A stretch of 64,000 bases of DNA from Firmicutes bacterium CAG:631 (lineage in GTDB: Bacteria; Bacillota_I; Bacilli_A; RFN20; CAG-631), in the NCBI GenBank assembly GCA_000433015.1, contig HF997992.1, positions 4,362 through 68,361 on the forward strand, written 5' to 3'. Shown here in pieces: positions 16,685 through 25,215 of the stretch. The notes beneath the pieces were generated by a model that saw only the letters and a program-made list of their open reading frames with translations, searched no databases and was not told the DNA's origin. Within the stretch, counting starts at the first letter, position 1, and each line of letters opens with the position of its first letter. A program made the position numbers and the translations under genes.

Positions 16685-17102
16685 TTAGATTTTAAAGTCT
16701 TCAGACCTAAAATTGCTATAATATCGTCCTTTTATGGCTGTAAATTTCAAAACACAATAATCAGGGTCTGTTACCCCTTTTTGATAATACATTTCATCGC
16801 CTTCTTGCCAGATTTCTTCTTTCGCTTCAAAAGTTTCTAATACTTCTATATTTCCAATTAAACTCACTCCTCTAAAAAATCTTTGATCAATAAAATATAA
16901 ACTAGCTTTACTATTTTTTTTAAAGCATTTCACTTTATTAGAGGATGTGTTTGTTGAAAACCAGATTTCTTTAATCCCGTTTCTTTTTCTAGGCTTTAAC
17001 ATTGCCTTTAACTGGATAACCACCATCATCCATATAACTAATAAAACTCACTTTAACTTTATCTATCATTTTCCCAATGGTTTCCTTTGGATTTCTCATC
17101 AT
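16685..17102 (-). pseudogene. Pyridoxamine-5'-phosphate-oxidase-family protein, frameshifted
   Basis: The frame from 17029 gives only a partial protein (KAMLKPRKRNGIKEIWFSTN and YYQKGVTDPDYCVLKFTA, typical of small PNPOx/flavin-binding proteins). The missing N-terminus is upstream in another frame: ATG 17102, after GGAGGAG, gives MMRNPKETIGKMIDKV, then SFISYMDDGGYP. It must shift frame near 17024-17034 to continue into KAMLKPR. Joined, the product would be about 139 aa, the normal family length. So this is a single indel in an otherwise well-preserved gene: a recent mutation, an assembly error, or less likely programmed frameshifting. Confidence 0.75.
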
Positions 17103-17162
17103 TATTTTCTCCTCCATTAAAATTTATCATTTATCTTTTTATTATACTATAATTTTTAGAAC

Positions 17163-17196
17163 AAAAAAAAGAAAAATGATGGGTTTCATCATTTTT
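17163..17196 (-). terminator. Intrinsic terminator of the DUF378 gene
   Basis: 10-bp stem AAAAATGATG / CATCATTTTT (17172-17181 with 17187-17196), then T8 on the minus strand. It overlaps the stop codon of the DUF378 gene. Confidence 0.75.
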
Positions 17197-17428
17197 CATT
17201 TGTAGCATAAACTCTGTCATGTACTTCTTTAGGATGATTTAAATCCACAAAGAATAAAGCAATATTAATTAATGCGGCTAGTCCGACAAGAACATAGATG
17301 ATTCGTGTAAATACTGTCATTTCACCAAAAATAGCAGCAACTAAATCAAAACGAAAAATGCCAACTAGTCCCCAATTGATTGCTCCAATCAAGGTTAAAG
17401 ATAAAGCTGTTTTTTGAACAATATTCAT
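17189..17428 (-). CDS. DUF378 small membrane protein
   Basis: 79 aa with two transmembrane helices (~6-28 and ~42-63). It has the DUF378 hallmark LIGAINWGLVGIFRFDLVA followed by a second hydrophobic segment. Family members (B. subtilis YuzA type) are small integral membrane proteins of unknown function. Single gene with a good ribosome site (AAAGGAGG) and its own terminator. Confidence 0.85.
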   Translation of the reverse strand: MNIVQKTALSLTLIGAINWGLVGIFRFDLVAAIFGEMTVFTRIIYVLVGLAALINIALFFVDLNHPKEVHDRVYATNEK

Positions 17429-17547
17429 AATGAACCTCCTTTATCAATCTTTATTTTGAACAAATTTTATTTTTTTATGCAATAGATGTCATAAGTTGGT
17501 AAATCATTTCATAATTTGTGTTGAAAGAAATAGTTTGAGGTGACATC

Positions 17548-18570
17548 ATGAAAAAGAAATGGATAAAAAGAATTATTCTATTAGTTTTAATTGTTTTATT
17601 GGTAGGTTTTGGTATTTATAAGTTAGTTTCAAAAAATAACAAGGGAATTAAATCTCAAGTTAATGAAGTAACTGAAAATTTAAATGCTTACCACATGGAA
17701 GCGAATATGGAATTTCATAATGGGGACGATCTTCGCGAGTATTTAGTCAAGGTTTCTTATAAAAAAGATGGTTCTACTCCTTTATTTAGAGTTTCGTTAT
17801 TTGATAAAGGTGTGAATCAAGAACAAATCATTATTCGAAACAAAAATGGAGTTTATGTTTTAACTCCTGCTTTAAATCAAGTTTATAAATTTAAGGGTGA
17901 TTGGCCATTAAATGGAGCAAAGCCTTATCTTTATCAATCGATGCTTGATGTATTTAAAGGAAAATATGAATTATCTAAATTAAAAGATGGATATGTCATT
18001 ACTTCTTCTCCTAATTATAAAAATTCTCCAAATTGGACAAAACAAGAAATGAAAATGACATCACAACTCAAACCAATTTGGGTCCATATTTATGATAAAG
18101 ATAATAATATTGCTGTCAAAGTTACGTTTATTAAAGTGGAATTTGATCCAACATTTGCAGACAACTATTTTGAAGTCAGTGATAATATGACTCAAGCAAG
18201 AAGTGAACTAACCACTCCAACGACATCAACTATCAATGATTTACCATTATACCCAACTAATGCGATTATTTCAGCAACTTTAAAAGAACAAAGTGTCATT
18301 CAAGTTGGAGATATGACACAGCATATCTTAACTTATGAAGGAGAAGAGGCCTTTACAGTTGTGCAACATATTCTAGAAAGTTATGATGAAATGGTCATCA
18401 CTGAGGTCAGCGGAGAATTAATTGAAATTGCTGGAAATGTAGGGATTTTAAATACACAACAATTAATTTATGAATATAATGGCGTTAGTTATCACATTTA
18501 TAGTGACAAATTAACAACAAGTCAACTCGTAGAATTAGCATTAGGTATGGAAGTTGTTGCAGTGAAGTAA
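17548..18570 (+). CDS. Membrane-anchored LolA/GerS-like protein
   Basis: 340 aa. One N-terminal membrane anchor (~8-28, IILLVLIVLLVGFGIYKL) precedes an extracytoplasmic domain. The pattern VNEVTENLNAYHMEANMEFH, LVKVSYKKDGS, RNKNGVYVLTPALNQVYKFK resembles the LolA-like half-barrel of Gram-positive lipoproteins such as GerS, which hold hydrophobic ligands. No lipobox cysteine is present, so it is anchored by the helix. The C-terminal half (~225-340) is a second domain I do not recognise. A terminator follows at 18642-18685. Confidence 0.6.
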   Translation: MKKKWIKRIILLVLIVLLVGFGIYKLVSKNNKGIKSQVNEVTENLNAYHMEANMEFHNGDDLREYLVKVSYKKDGSTPLFRVSLFDKGVNQEQIIIRNKNGVYVLTPALNQVYKFKGDWPLNGAKPYLYQSMLDVFKGKYELSKLKDGYVITSSPNYKNSPNWTKQEMKMTSQLKPIWVHIYDKDNNIAVKVTFIKVEFDPTFADNYFEVSDNMTQARSELTTPTTSTINDLPLYPTNAIISATLKEQSVIQVGDMTQHILTYEGEEAFTVVQHILESYDEMVITEVSGELIEIAGNVGILNTQQLIYEYNGVSYHIYSDKLTTSQLVELALGMEVVAVK

Positions 18571-18641
18571 ACGAATAAAAAAGTTTAAATGCACTTAGTG
18601 TGTAGACAAATTATATCTTATGAGATAGTAGTGAAATTCAT

Positions 18642-18685
18642 AGAGTGATTTCAGATAATAAAAATCAAAAAATCACTCTTTTTAT
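18642..18685 (+). terminator. Intrinsic terminator
   Basis: 10-bp stem AGAGTGATTT (18642-18651) / AAATCACTCT (18670-18679), followed by TTTTTATAT. It closes the LolA-like gene. Confidence 0.75.
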
Positions 18686-18831
18686 ATATAAAAATAGAGA
18701 ATATAAAAAAACTAAAACGACTTAAAAAATCAACTTTGTCAATTGCCACAAGTTTAATGCAAAACAAAATTTTTTATTTCTTTTTTTTACAAAATTCGCT
18801 ATAATAAATCTACTTTAAAGGAGTGAATATT

Positions 18832-19239
18832 ATGAGTAAAGGAATGAATTTTTTAACTTCTTTGCTTTTGTTTGCTGCTGGGGTAGCTATTTTTATTTTT
18901 CTACCCGTATTTCAATTAGATTTAGGCAGTCAAGCATTAAAATCAGAAACATTGTTAGAATATTATGAAAATTTAATAAAAGATATTCAAAATGTTATAG
19001 AATCTAAACCCTCAGCCAAATATTGTGTTGCTATCATTGGTCTTCCGTTAGCCATTCTTTCTGTTGGCGGTGGATTTAAAGGGATTGTTAGCGGTATTCT
19101 AGGGATTATTTCTTTAGTTCTTTTTAAGGATGTTTATTTAGGCAATTTAGTCAATTATTCGTTAGGTGGATATGCTTTATTTGTTGTTTTTGGTCTTTCT
19201 ATTTTATTTGGCCTCATGACTTTGTTTAAAAGAAAATAA
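18832..19239 (+). CDS. Small hypothetical membrane protein
   Basis: 135 aa from ATG 18832, with AAAGGAG at 18817-18823. A GTG at 18823 in frame overlaps the ribosome site and is rejected. Hydrophobic segments lie at ~8-25, ~65-82, ~84-100 and ~112-128, with one extracytoplasmic or cytoplasmic loop between the first two. No family recognised. A TATAAT box at 18800-18805 suggests its own promoter. The gene converges on the surface-protein operon and shares a bidirectional terminator with it. Confidence 0.7.
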   Translation: MSKGMNFLTSLLLFAAGVAIFIFLPVFQLDLGSQALKSETLLEYYENLIKDIQNVIESKPSAKYCVAIIGLPLAILSVGGGFKGIVSGILGIISLVLFKDVYLGNLVNYSLGGYALFVVFGLSILFGLMTLFKRK

Positions 19240-19262
19240 AAAAAATAAATAAGTAAGAAATT

Positions 19263-19302
19263 AAAAAGTAGATGATAGGAAGCAAAATCATCTACTTTTT
19301 TA
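19263..19302. terminator. Bidirectional intrinsic terminator
   Basis: 14-bp perfect stem (19263-19276 with 19287-19300; core AAGTAGATGAT), with A-runs on the left and T-runs on the right. It serves both the 18832 gene and the 34410-19308 operon. Confidence 0.85.
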
Positions 19303-19307
19303 ATATT

Positions 19308-20432
19308 TTATACTTGTTTTTCCCAAATGGCATATAAAGTTAAATCTGCCATTACTGGTGTTAAATCTGTAAATTTTCCGGAAGTGGGGGTAATTGTTTT
19401 CGTTGTATACCATCCTACAAAATCATATCCATTTCGTGTTGGAATTGGAATGGTATAGCCCTCTTGAGCGGCAAAATAAGAACCATGTGGAATTTGATAA
19501 GCCATTAAAGATCCAGAAGGCATATTTGCAGGTTCATCTAAACTATCATTTAATTGAAAAATAACAGAATGTGTTTCAATATTATTATCAAAAGAAACGA
19601 TAAGAACCCATACGCCACTTTGTTTTACATAAATATTATGATGGTAAATATCAAAGTAAAAATCACCATCAACACCTAACGAATTCGATGGTTCACTTCC
19701 TGTGTACCATTGATTTGGATTTGGTTTATCCCAAGTTAGGGTTTCATCGGTTCCATCCGAATAATAGATGGTCATCGTGTATTGATCGTTGGTTTCTCCT
19801 GCAACAATCGTATCAATCCCTCTTCCTTCATGGGGGGCTGGAATTTGAACAATATAATCTTCTGATTTTGAAAAATGAAAAATCAAAGTAACGCTATCAT
19901 CATCGTTAACGATTTGATCAATTCCAACAATACTATTCCCATCTTCTCCAGGCTCTCCTTGTTCTCCTTTAGGAACAGGAATTGGATCAGATGTTGTTCC
20001 ATCCGAATATTGAAGGGTAATTAATGTATTTCCTGTAACTTCATCGACAACATAATTCACTCCCGTTACTGAAATTCCATTTGGAATCGTGATTTGTGTT
20101 GGCTCAATACTTTGATCCGTATAAGTAATCGTAACAATTGTACTTAACCCATCTTCACTCAAAGTATAAGTAATTCCTTGAATGCCATTTCCGTCTTTAC
20201 CTGGCTCACCATCTTCAGCTTTTGGAATAAGAAAGGTCGTCGGCTCTCTATCTTCATCTGTATAGGTAATGGTGATGAGCATACTTCCATCTTCTAATTC
20301 CTCACTTGTGATGGATTCGATTTGAATTCCTTGTTCATCACTTCCAAAAAAACTACCGGTACAACCCGTCATACTGAATGCAGAAAAAACAATCATCATC
20401 ATCAAAAAGAAAGATTTGAATATTTTTTTCAT
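19308..20432 (-). CDS. Surface lipoprotein with tandem beta repeats and short collagen-like linkers
   Basis: 374 aa. Signal peptide with lipobox SMTGC (cysteine 24). Residues ~35-240 contain about five ~40-45-residue repeats of the form G-I-x-x-I ... ITYTD-G ... IP. They are separated by Gly-Pro-rich linkers (AEDGEPGKDGNG, GEQGEPGEDGNS). The C-terminus (~305-372) is an InlB-type B-repeat (TRNGYDFVGWYTT ... LTLYAIWEK). Last gene of the operon, overlapping the preceding gene by 4 nt. Likely a surface adhesin or structural lipoprotein exposed to the medium. Confidence 0.8.
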   Translation of the reverse strand: MKKIFKSFFLMMMIVFSAFSMTGCTGSFFGSDEQGIQIESITSEELEDGSMLITITYTDEDREPTTFLIPKAEDGEPGKDGNGIQGITYTLSEDGLSTIVTITYTDQSIEPTQITIPNGISVTGVNYVVDEVTGNTLITLQYSDGTTSDPIPVPKGEQGEPGEDGNSIVGIDQIVNDDDSVTLIFHFSKSEDYIVQIPAPHEGRGIDTIVAGETNDQYTMTIYYSDGTDETLTWDKPNPNQWYTGSEPSNSLGVDGDFYFDIYHHNIYVKQSGVWVLIVSFDNNIETHSVIFQLNDSLDEPANMPSGSLMAYQIPHGSYFAAQEGYTIPIPTRNGYDFVGWYTTKTITPTSGKFTDLTPVMADLTLYAIWEKQV

Positions 20433-22870
20433 TGTAAGTCCCCCTTTGCATTCTCAATTAAATCAGAAATTTGTGGTGTTTCATTAAATAAATATCCATC
20501 CTTGCCATCAAGCAAAATAAACTTAAATGGTTCAAAACCAGTGACAACTGTAACCGTTTTTAATATCATATTTTTTACAATTTGAATTGTTCCTTCACCA
20601 GGAGGTAATTGAAGATAATTATCCAATAAATTCACTCTTACTTCATTAGTTAAATGATCTTTAGTTATTAATTCACTGGAATCAACAACCGATAAATTTG
20701 TTCCTCCACCATAGTAAGCAATGGGAACATTAATATATTGGTATGTTTGTTCCTCTTCTATTGTATCATATAAATAAGTATTTGCTGCTTGGTATAGTAA
20801 TGATTTTAATGGGAAGATGTCATCAATATCAATATGGACATCATAATCCATAGAATTTGCCCAACTTGATAAATTTTCTGAAATCAATCCAGAAATATCT
20901 AATTGATCCGTTCTCTTATAATCATAAAACGTCGTTTTACCTGTCAATTTTACCATAACAGGATAAGAAATTCCGGATATATTACTTGGTTCTAAAGGAA
21001 CAATCGGTTTTGTAAAAGCTTCGTTTGCTGCGGCAAATAAATCTCCAATGATAGATGGCGCATTAGAATATAAATAAGGACCATTAAATAAAGATTCTAA
21101 AGCTATACTTGCAATCCCGCTCGTATAAAAATAAGTGTCACGAATTTCCATTGAACCTTTATATTGATTTTGTACAAGTTGTGTATCATTTAAAGCTTCT
21201 TGAATAGAAAGTAAAGCTTGTTTGATACTTTCTATATCATTAAAATTAGCTTGTAAATATTGATTTAAAATGGTATTCCCCATGACATTAGATGTACTAT
21301 CTCGATTTAAAAATTCTTGAATGGTTGTATTAATGGTCGATTGATCTAATAAAGAAAACGTTTTTTGTTGATTATCTTGAATTTTTTCATATTCGTTAGC
21401 CCCGGTCATAATTAAAAAGTTTCGAGAATAACTTAACAAACAATTATCAATAAGTAAATCCATTGAAGAAAAACTGCGTAAAACATTTTTGCCATTGGAC
21501 AACCGTGAATTTTGAACCGTAATTCCATCTCCATCAATTTCCATAACCGTGCCAACATAATCCAAATTGGCTAAATTATTACCAAAATCACAATTTTTGA
21601 CATAAACATCATTAATCGTAATTTGATTACCATGTACATACATTCCAATATTGTCTTGGCCTAATGCTGTAATTAAAGGCATATTATTCGGATCTCCTAA
21701 ACTATAAAAAGGAAGAGGTCCTCTAAATAGATTATCTTCGCGTAATGCAGGTACATATTGTGTATTACCGCTTGAATCAGTAACTTGTTTTTCATCATAA
21801 GGATAAGTCAAATTATGAAAGTTTAATGTATATCCATTGCCATAAAAATCTTTTTGAATGTGTAAAGCCACGATGGCTTCATTGGTAATTGGTTGATAAT
21901 CTGAGTGGGTAGAAGCAAATTCATTCCATTGTTGAATATATTCTTGATTATATGTCGTTTCAAAACGATAAACTTCTTTAGCAAAATCATAAGTATCACT
22001 ATTTTGATGATACGTTCCAAAAACTTCAATATTGTTTTCAACTTTATTTCCTGAACTATCTAAAGCATTTTCAATGGACTCAAACGATTTTCTTAAAACA
22101 ACAATTTCTCCTTCTTCAGATTGATTCGTGCAATAAAGCAAATCTTGATAGGTATAAACATTTACTCCTTCATCAACAACCATAAATTGAATCGTCACAT
22201 CATTAGCAAGGCTCGTATCTTCATATCCTAAAGTAACATAAGCTTGTCCTGCATCATGAACTTGAATCGTTTCATCAGAAAGTGAAAAAGTAATATTATC
22301 AGAACAATCCTTTATTTTCAATAAAGATTGCAATTCTACAGGAATTGTTTCGATTTGATAAGCAATTTCCGCCTTTTGTTTTTGTTGATTCACTAAATCA
22401 TATTCGCCATAATAAATCATTGAATCAATATTGTTTTGTGATCCTTTTATGACAGGATTAGCCAAAATTACCCCATTTTCATAAATAATAGCCGAAAATT
22501 TTTTAGAAACATTGCCTTTTTGATTCGCACATGTGATAGTCACTTCGCCAACTTCTAATGTTTTTAAATAATAATCCCCATTACTTTTTTGAATAATTTC
22601 AGCATACTTTGTTGCATCATTAGCATCTTTATTTTGCACAGACCAAACCAGTTGATTTCCAGCTCCAGCAGGATATTTATTTTGATTCACTCCTGTTGCT
22701 TCTAATTTAAATTCTTCATTAACCTTAAATGCTTCTGTATCTTTATAATCCCAACGAATATCTAAAATATCATTGTCAATTAAATTAAAGGTTAAATTAA
22801 TGCTAACAATTCCTAATAAAGCAACGACAAAAGGAAAAAGTAATAAAAGAACTAAATTTTTCTTTTTCAT
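20429..22870 (-). CDS. Large membrane-anchored surface protein with Ig-like and beta-helix regions
   Basis: 813 aa. One N-terminal hydrophobic segment (~6-28) acts as signal or anchor. Residues ~45-140 look like a bacterial Ig-like (BIG2) domain (QLVWSVQ ... VGEVTITCANQKGNVSKKF). A central part (~330-500) has the short strand-turn rhythm of a right-handed parallel beta-helix (ITINDVYVKNCDFGN, GITVQNSRLSNGKNVL, LLIDNCLLSYSRNF). No sortase signal at the C-terminus. It starts one base after the ABC permease ends and overlaps the lipoprotein gene, so all three are one transcript. Function unknown; extracellular. Confidence 0.75.
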   Translation of the reverse strand: MKKKNLVLLLLFPFVVALLGIVSINLTFNLIDNDILDIRWDYKDTEAFKVNEEFKLEATGVNQNKYPAGAGNQLVWSVQNKDANDATKYAEIIQKSNGDYYLKTLEVGEVTITCANQKGNVSKKFSAIIYENGVILANPVIKGSQNNIDSMIYYGEYDLVNQQKQKAEIAYQIETIPVELQSLLKIKDCSDNITFSLSDETIQVHDAGQAYVTLGYEDTSLANDVTIQFMVVDEGVNVYTYQDLLYCTNQSEEGEIVVLRKSFESIENALDSSGNKVENNIEVFGTYHQNSDTYDFAKEVYRFETTYNQEYIQQWNEFASTHSDYQPITNEAIVALHIQKDFYGNGYTLNFHNLTYPYDEKQVTDSSGNTQYVPALREDNLFRGPLPFYSLGDPNNMPLITALGQDNIGMYVHGNQITINDVYVKNCDFGNNLANLDYVGTVMEIDGDGITVQNSRLSNGKNVLRSFSSMDLLIDNCLLSYSRNFLIMTGANEYEKIQDNQQKTFSLLDQSTINTTIQEFLNRDSTSNVMGNTILNQYLQANFNDIESIKQALLSIQEALNDTQLVQNQYKGSMEIRDTYFYTSGIASIALESLFNGPYLYSNAPSIIGDLFAAANEAFTKPIVPLEPSNISGISYPVMVKLTGKTTFYDYKRTDQLDISGLISENLSSWANSMDYDVHIDIDDIFPLKSLLYQAANTYLYDTIEEEQTYQYINVPIAYYGGGTNLSVVDSSELITKDHLTNEVRVNLLDNYLQLPPGEGTIQIVKNMILKTVTVVTGFEPFKFILLDGKDGYLFNETPQISDLIENAKGDLQ

Positions 22871-24466
22871 TTAATTGGTCACCTCTAATTCTAAAAATAA
22901 AGAAGCCATTTTCTTTTTTAAATAAAGATAGCAAGATAGTCCACAAAGACCTATTAATACCAAGCCAATCAAATAAAGCCAAATAATTGAAATTCTAAAA
23001 TAAGAAAGAACAATGGTTATGATAAAATATAGCAAAGGAACGAGATATGAAAAAGCATTGGATAGAATTGTACTTTTTTTATAATCTTTTTTCAATTTTA
23101 ATTCTTCTATCAAAGAAAGCATCGTAAAAACCAATAAAATTAAAGTTGAAAAAAGAAAACCAAAAAGAAAAATTTGCCAATGAATAACATTGCCAATCCA
23201 CAAAATAAGAGAAGTCAAAAACAAAGAAATCTCTGATAGAAAAAAAGGAATAGCAACTTTTACAGTAATTTGTAATTGAAATGGCACGGGAATCATTTTC
23301 ACAATACGAATTTGTTGATGTTCCATCGACAAATAATTATTGGCGCCTTGATGAATAATTAATGTAAAAATCATTAAAATTAAAATATCTAAAAAAGGAA
23401 TAAAATAAGGTAACATTGAAGTATAATAAAGGAATACTCCCGATTGAAAAATTGTATTCATTGCAGCAATCACTAAATAAACTAAAAAGGGTTGCACAAT
23501 TAATAGTCCTGTAAAAGATAAAAGATAATTTGAATCCTTAAATAGTAAAATGAATTCCTTTTTTATTAAACCTTGAACAACACTTTTTTCTTTAAATTGA
23601 TATTCTTTTTTAGGTAAAGTATGGCTTTGGATGTGAAAATTTCTAAAATAATTAAAGGATGCGATGCCAACAGTTAATCCTAAAATTAATATTCCAACCG
23701 CAATACATAAATAATACAAAAGTTCAATAGATGTAGATAATACAAATACATCAGCTAAAAAATGAATAGGAATAAAATATTTTTTTAAATGAATGAGATG
23801 ATTAATTGAAGAAACATTCAATAAAGAATCTAATTGATTTTGAGCCACAATTTGAATAAAAACATTTAAAACTCGACTATAAAGAAAGCAAAAACCAAAT
23901 AAAATCAGTATTGTAAATACAAATTGAATAATTAAATGTTTCTTTAAATAATCCATAAATATTTTTACAGGGTAAACTAAAAGTAAGATAATGCCTGCTT
24001 CATAAATAAAAGTCAATAAAGGATAAAATAAAGCAAGATAATAGAAATAAATCATTTTATTCATGACAATTCCATAAGAAACAAATAAAGGAAAAGTGAA
24101 ACATAAACTGGTTACATATTGAATTAAAAATAAAAATAATAGTTTAGAAAGAATAATTTGATTGTTTTTTATCGGTCGATTAGTTAATTGCCTTAAATCA
24201 TCCACATTAAACAACAATTTTTTAGCACGAAATACTCCCAAAATTATCATGCCAATAGATACGACAAATAAAAATAACGTCATAAACGCAATTGGTGCAT
24301 TTTGATAGTTTTTAATTTCAGATAAAATTCGATAAAACAAAAAGGTTTCTAAAGCAACAAAACAAACAAATGCGAGGACATAAAAAATCGAAGAAAGCAC
24401 TCTTTTTTTCAAATCTTTCTGGGTTGGAAATATTAACTTGAAATCTTTGATTAAAAGATTAAGCAT
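22871..24466 (-). CDS. ABC-2 type transporter permease
   Basis: 531 aa with about twelve hydrophobic segments and a hydrophilic loop near residues 270-300 (SHTLPKKEYQFKEKS). It pairs with the ATPase gene 3 nt upstream. The topology resembles large single-subunit ABC-2 permeases that move lipids, peptides or polymers. Its position between the DUF2357/McrB genes and two surface-protein genes points to a role in assembling or exporting the surface structure (inference). Confidence 0.8.
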   Translation of the reverse strand: MLNLLIKDFKLIFPTQKDLKKRVLSSIFYVLAFVCFVALETFLFYRILSEIKNYQNAPIAFMTLFLFVVSIGMIILGVFRAKKLLFNVDDLRQLTNRPIKNNQIILSKLLFLFLIQYVTSLCFTFPLFVSYGIVMNKMIYFYYLALFYPLLTFIYEAGIILLLVYPVKIFMDYLKKHLIIQFVFTILILFGFCFLYSRVLNVFIQIVAQNQLDSLLNVSSINHLIHLKKYFIPIHFLADVFVLSTSIELLYYLCIAVGILILGLTVGIASFNYFRNFHIQSHTLPKKEYQFKEKSVVQGLIKKEFILLFKDSNYLLSFTGLLIVQPFLVYLVIAAMNTIFQSGVFLYYTSMLPYFIPFLDILILMIFTLIIHQGANNYLSMEHQQIRIVKMIPVPFQLQITVKVAIPFFLSEISLFLTSLILWIGNVIHWQIFLFGFLFSTLILLVFTMLSLIEELKLKKDYKKSTILSNAFSYLVPLLYFIITIVLSYFRISIIWLYLIGLVLIGLCGLSCYLYLKKKMASLFLELEVTN

Positions 24467-24469
24467 TTT

Positions 24470-25210
24470 TTACCCTCCATACGTTTCTAAAAAAATTCGA
24501 GACAATTGAAGCCGTTTATTCGGATCTTTATTTAAATCGTATAAAGCGACAACGACTCCATTATTAATAATCGCAACACGATCACAAATTTTTGATACTA
24601 ATTCAATATTATGAGAGGTAACAAATACGGTTTTACCATGATTGGCATATTCTCTCATCATATTTTTTAAAGATTCTACAGCCATAATATCTAATCCAAC
24701 AGTAGGTTCATCTAAAATCCAAATTTTTGGATTGTGAATCAAACTTGCAATTAAACATAATTTTTGTTTCATCCCATGAGAATAACTAGAGATTGGCAAT
24801 TGTAAATCTTCTTCATTAAAATACAATCGTTGTAATAAATAACGATAATTCTTTACAAAGGCGCCCTCGCTAATTTTATAAACACTAGCAATAAATTCTA
24901 AAAAATCATAACCTGTCATCACTTCATAACAGGTGGGTTCACTAGCAACATAACCAAAAGTTTTTTTGGCTTCAATAGGATCTTTTTGCATGTCATAACC
25001 ATCTAAAACAATGGTCCCCTTATCTATCTTTTTAGCCCCTATCATACAATCAATGGTTGTTGATTTTCCAATACCATTTCGACCAATAAATCCAAATAAT
25101 TCTCCCTCATAAATTTCTAAATTAAGACCTAATAAGACTTCTTTTTTCCCATAAGCTTTATATAAATGGTCAATGGAAATCATTACTTTTTTTTCATTTT
25201 CTTTTTCCAT
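24470..25210 (-). CDS. ABC transporter ATPase
   Basis: 246 aa from ATG 25210, with AAGGAGGA upstream; a TTG at 25243 would overlap the preceding gene. Walker A is GRNGIGKST, Walker B WILDEPTVGLD, and the H-loop is in VTSHNIEL. The signature is SHGMKQK instead of LSGGQ, a form common in ABC-2 exporters of the CcmA/NodI class. It partners with the permease directly downstream. Confidence 0.9.
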   Translation of the reverse strand: MEKENEKKVMISIDHLYKAYGKKEVLLGLNLEIYEGELFGFIGRNGIGKSTTIDCMIGAKKIDKGTIVLDGYDMQKDPIEAKKTFGYVASEPTCYEVMTGYDFLEFIASVYKISEGAFVKNYRYLLQRLYFNEEDLQLPISSYSHGMKQKLCLIASLIHNPKIWILDEPTVGLDIMAVESLKNMMREYANHGKTVFVTSHNIELVSKICDRVAIINNGVVVALYDLNKDPNKRLQLSRIFLETYGG

Positions 25211-25215
25211 TCTTA

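Noticed and set aside
19923-20240. CRISPR or DNA repeat array in the lipoprotein gene
   Set aside because: Repetition is at protein level (beta repeats with GEPGKDG-type linkers); the DNA copies are degenerate and lack spacers.
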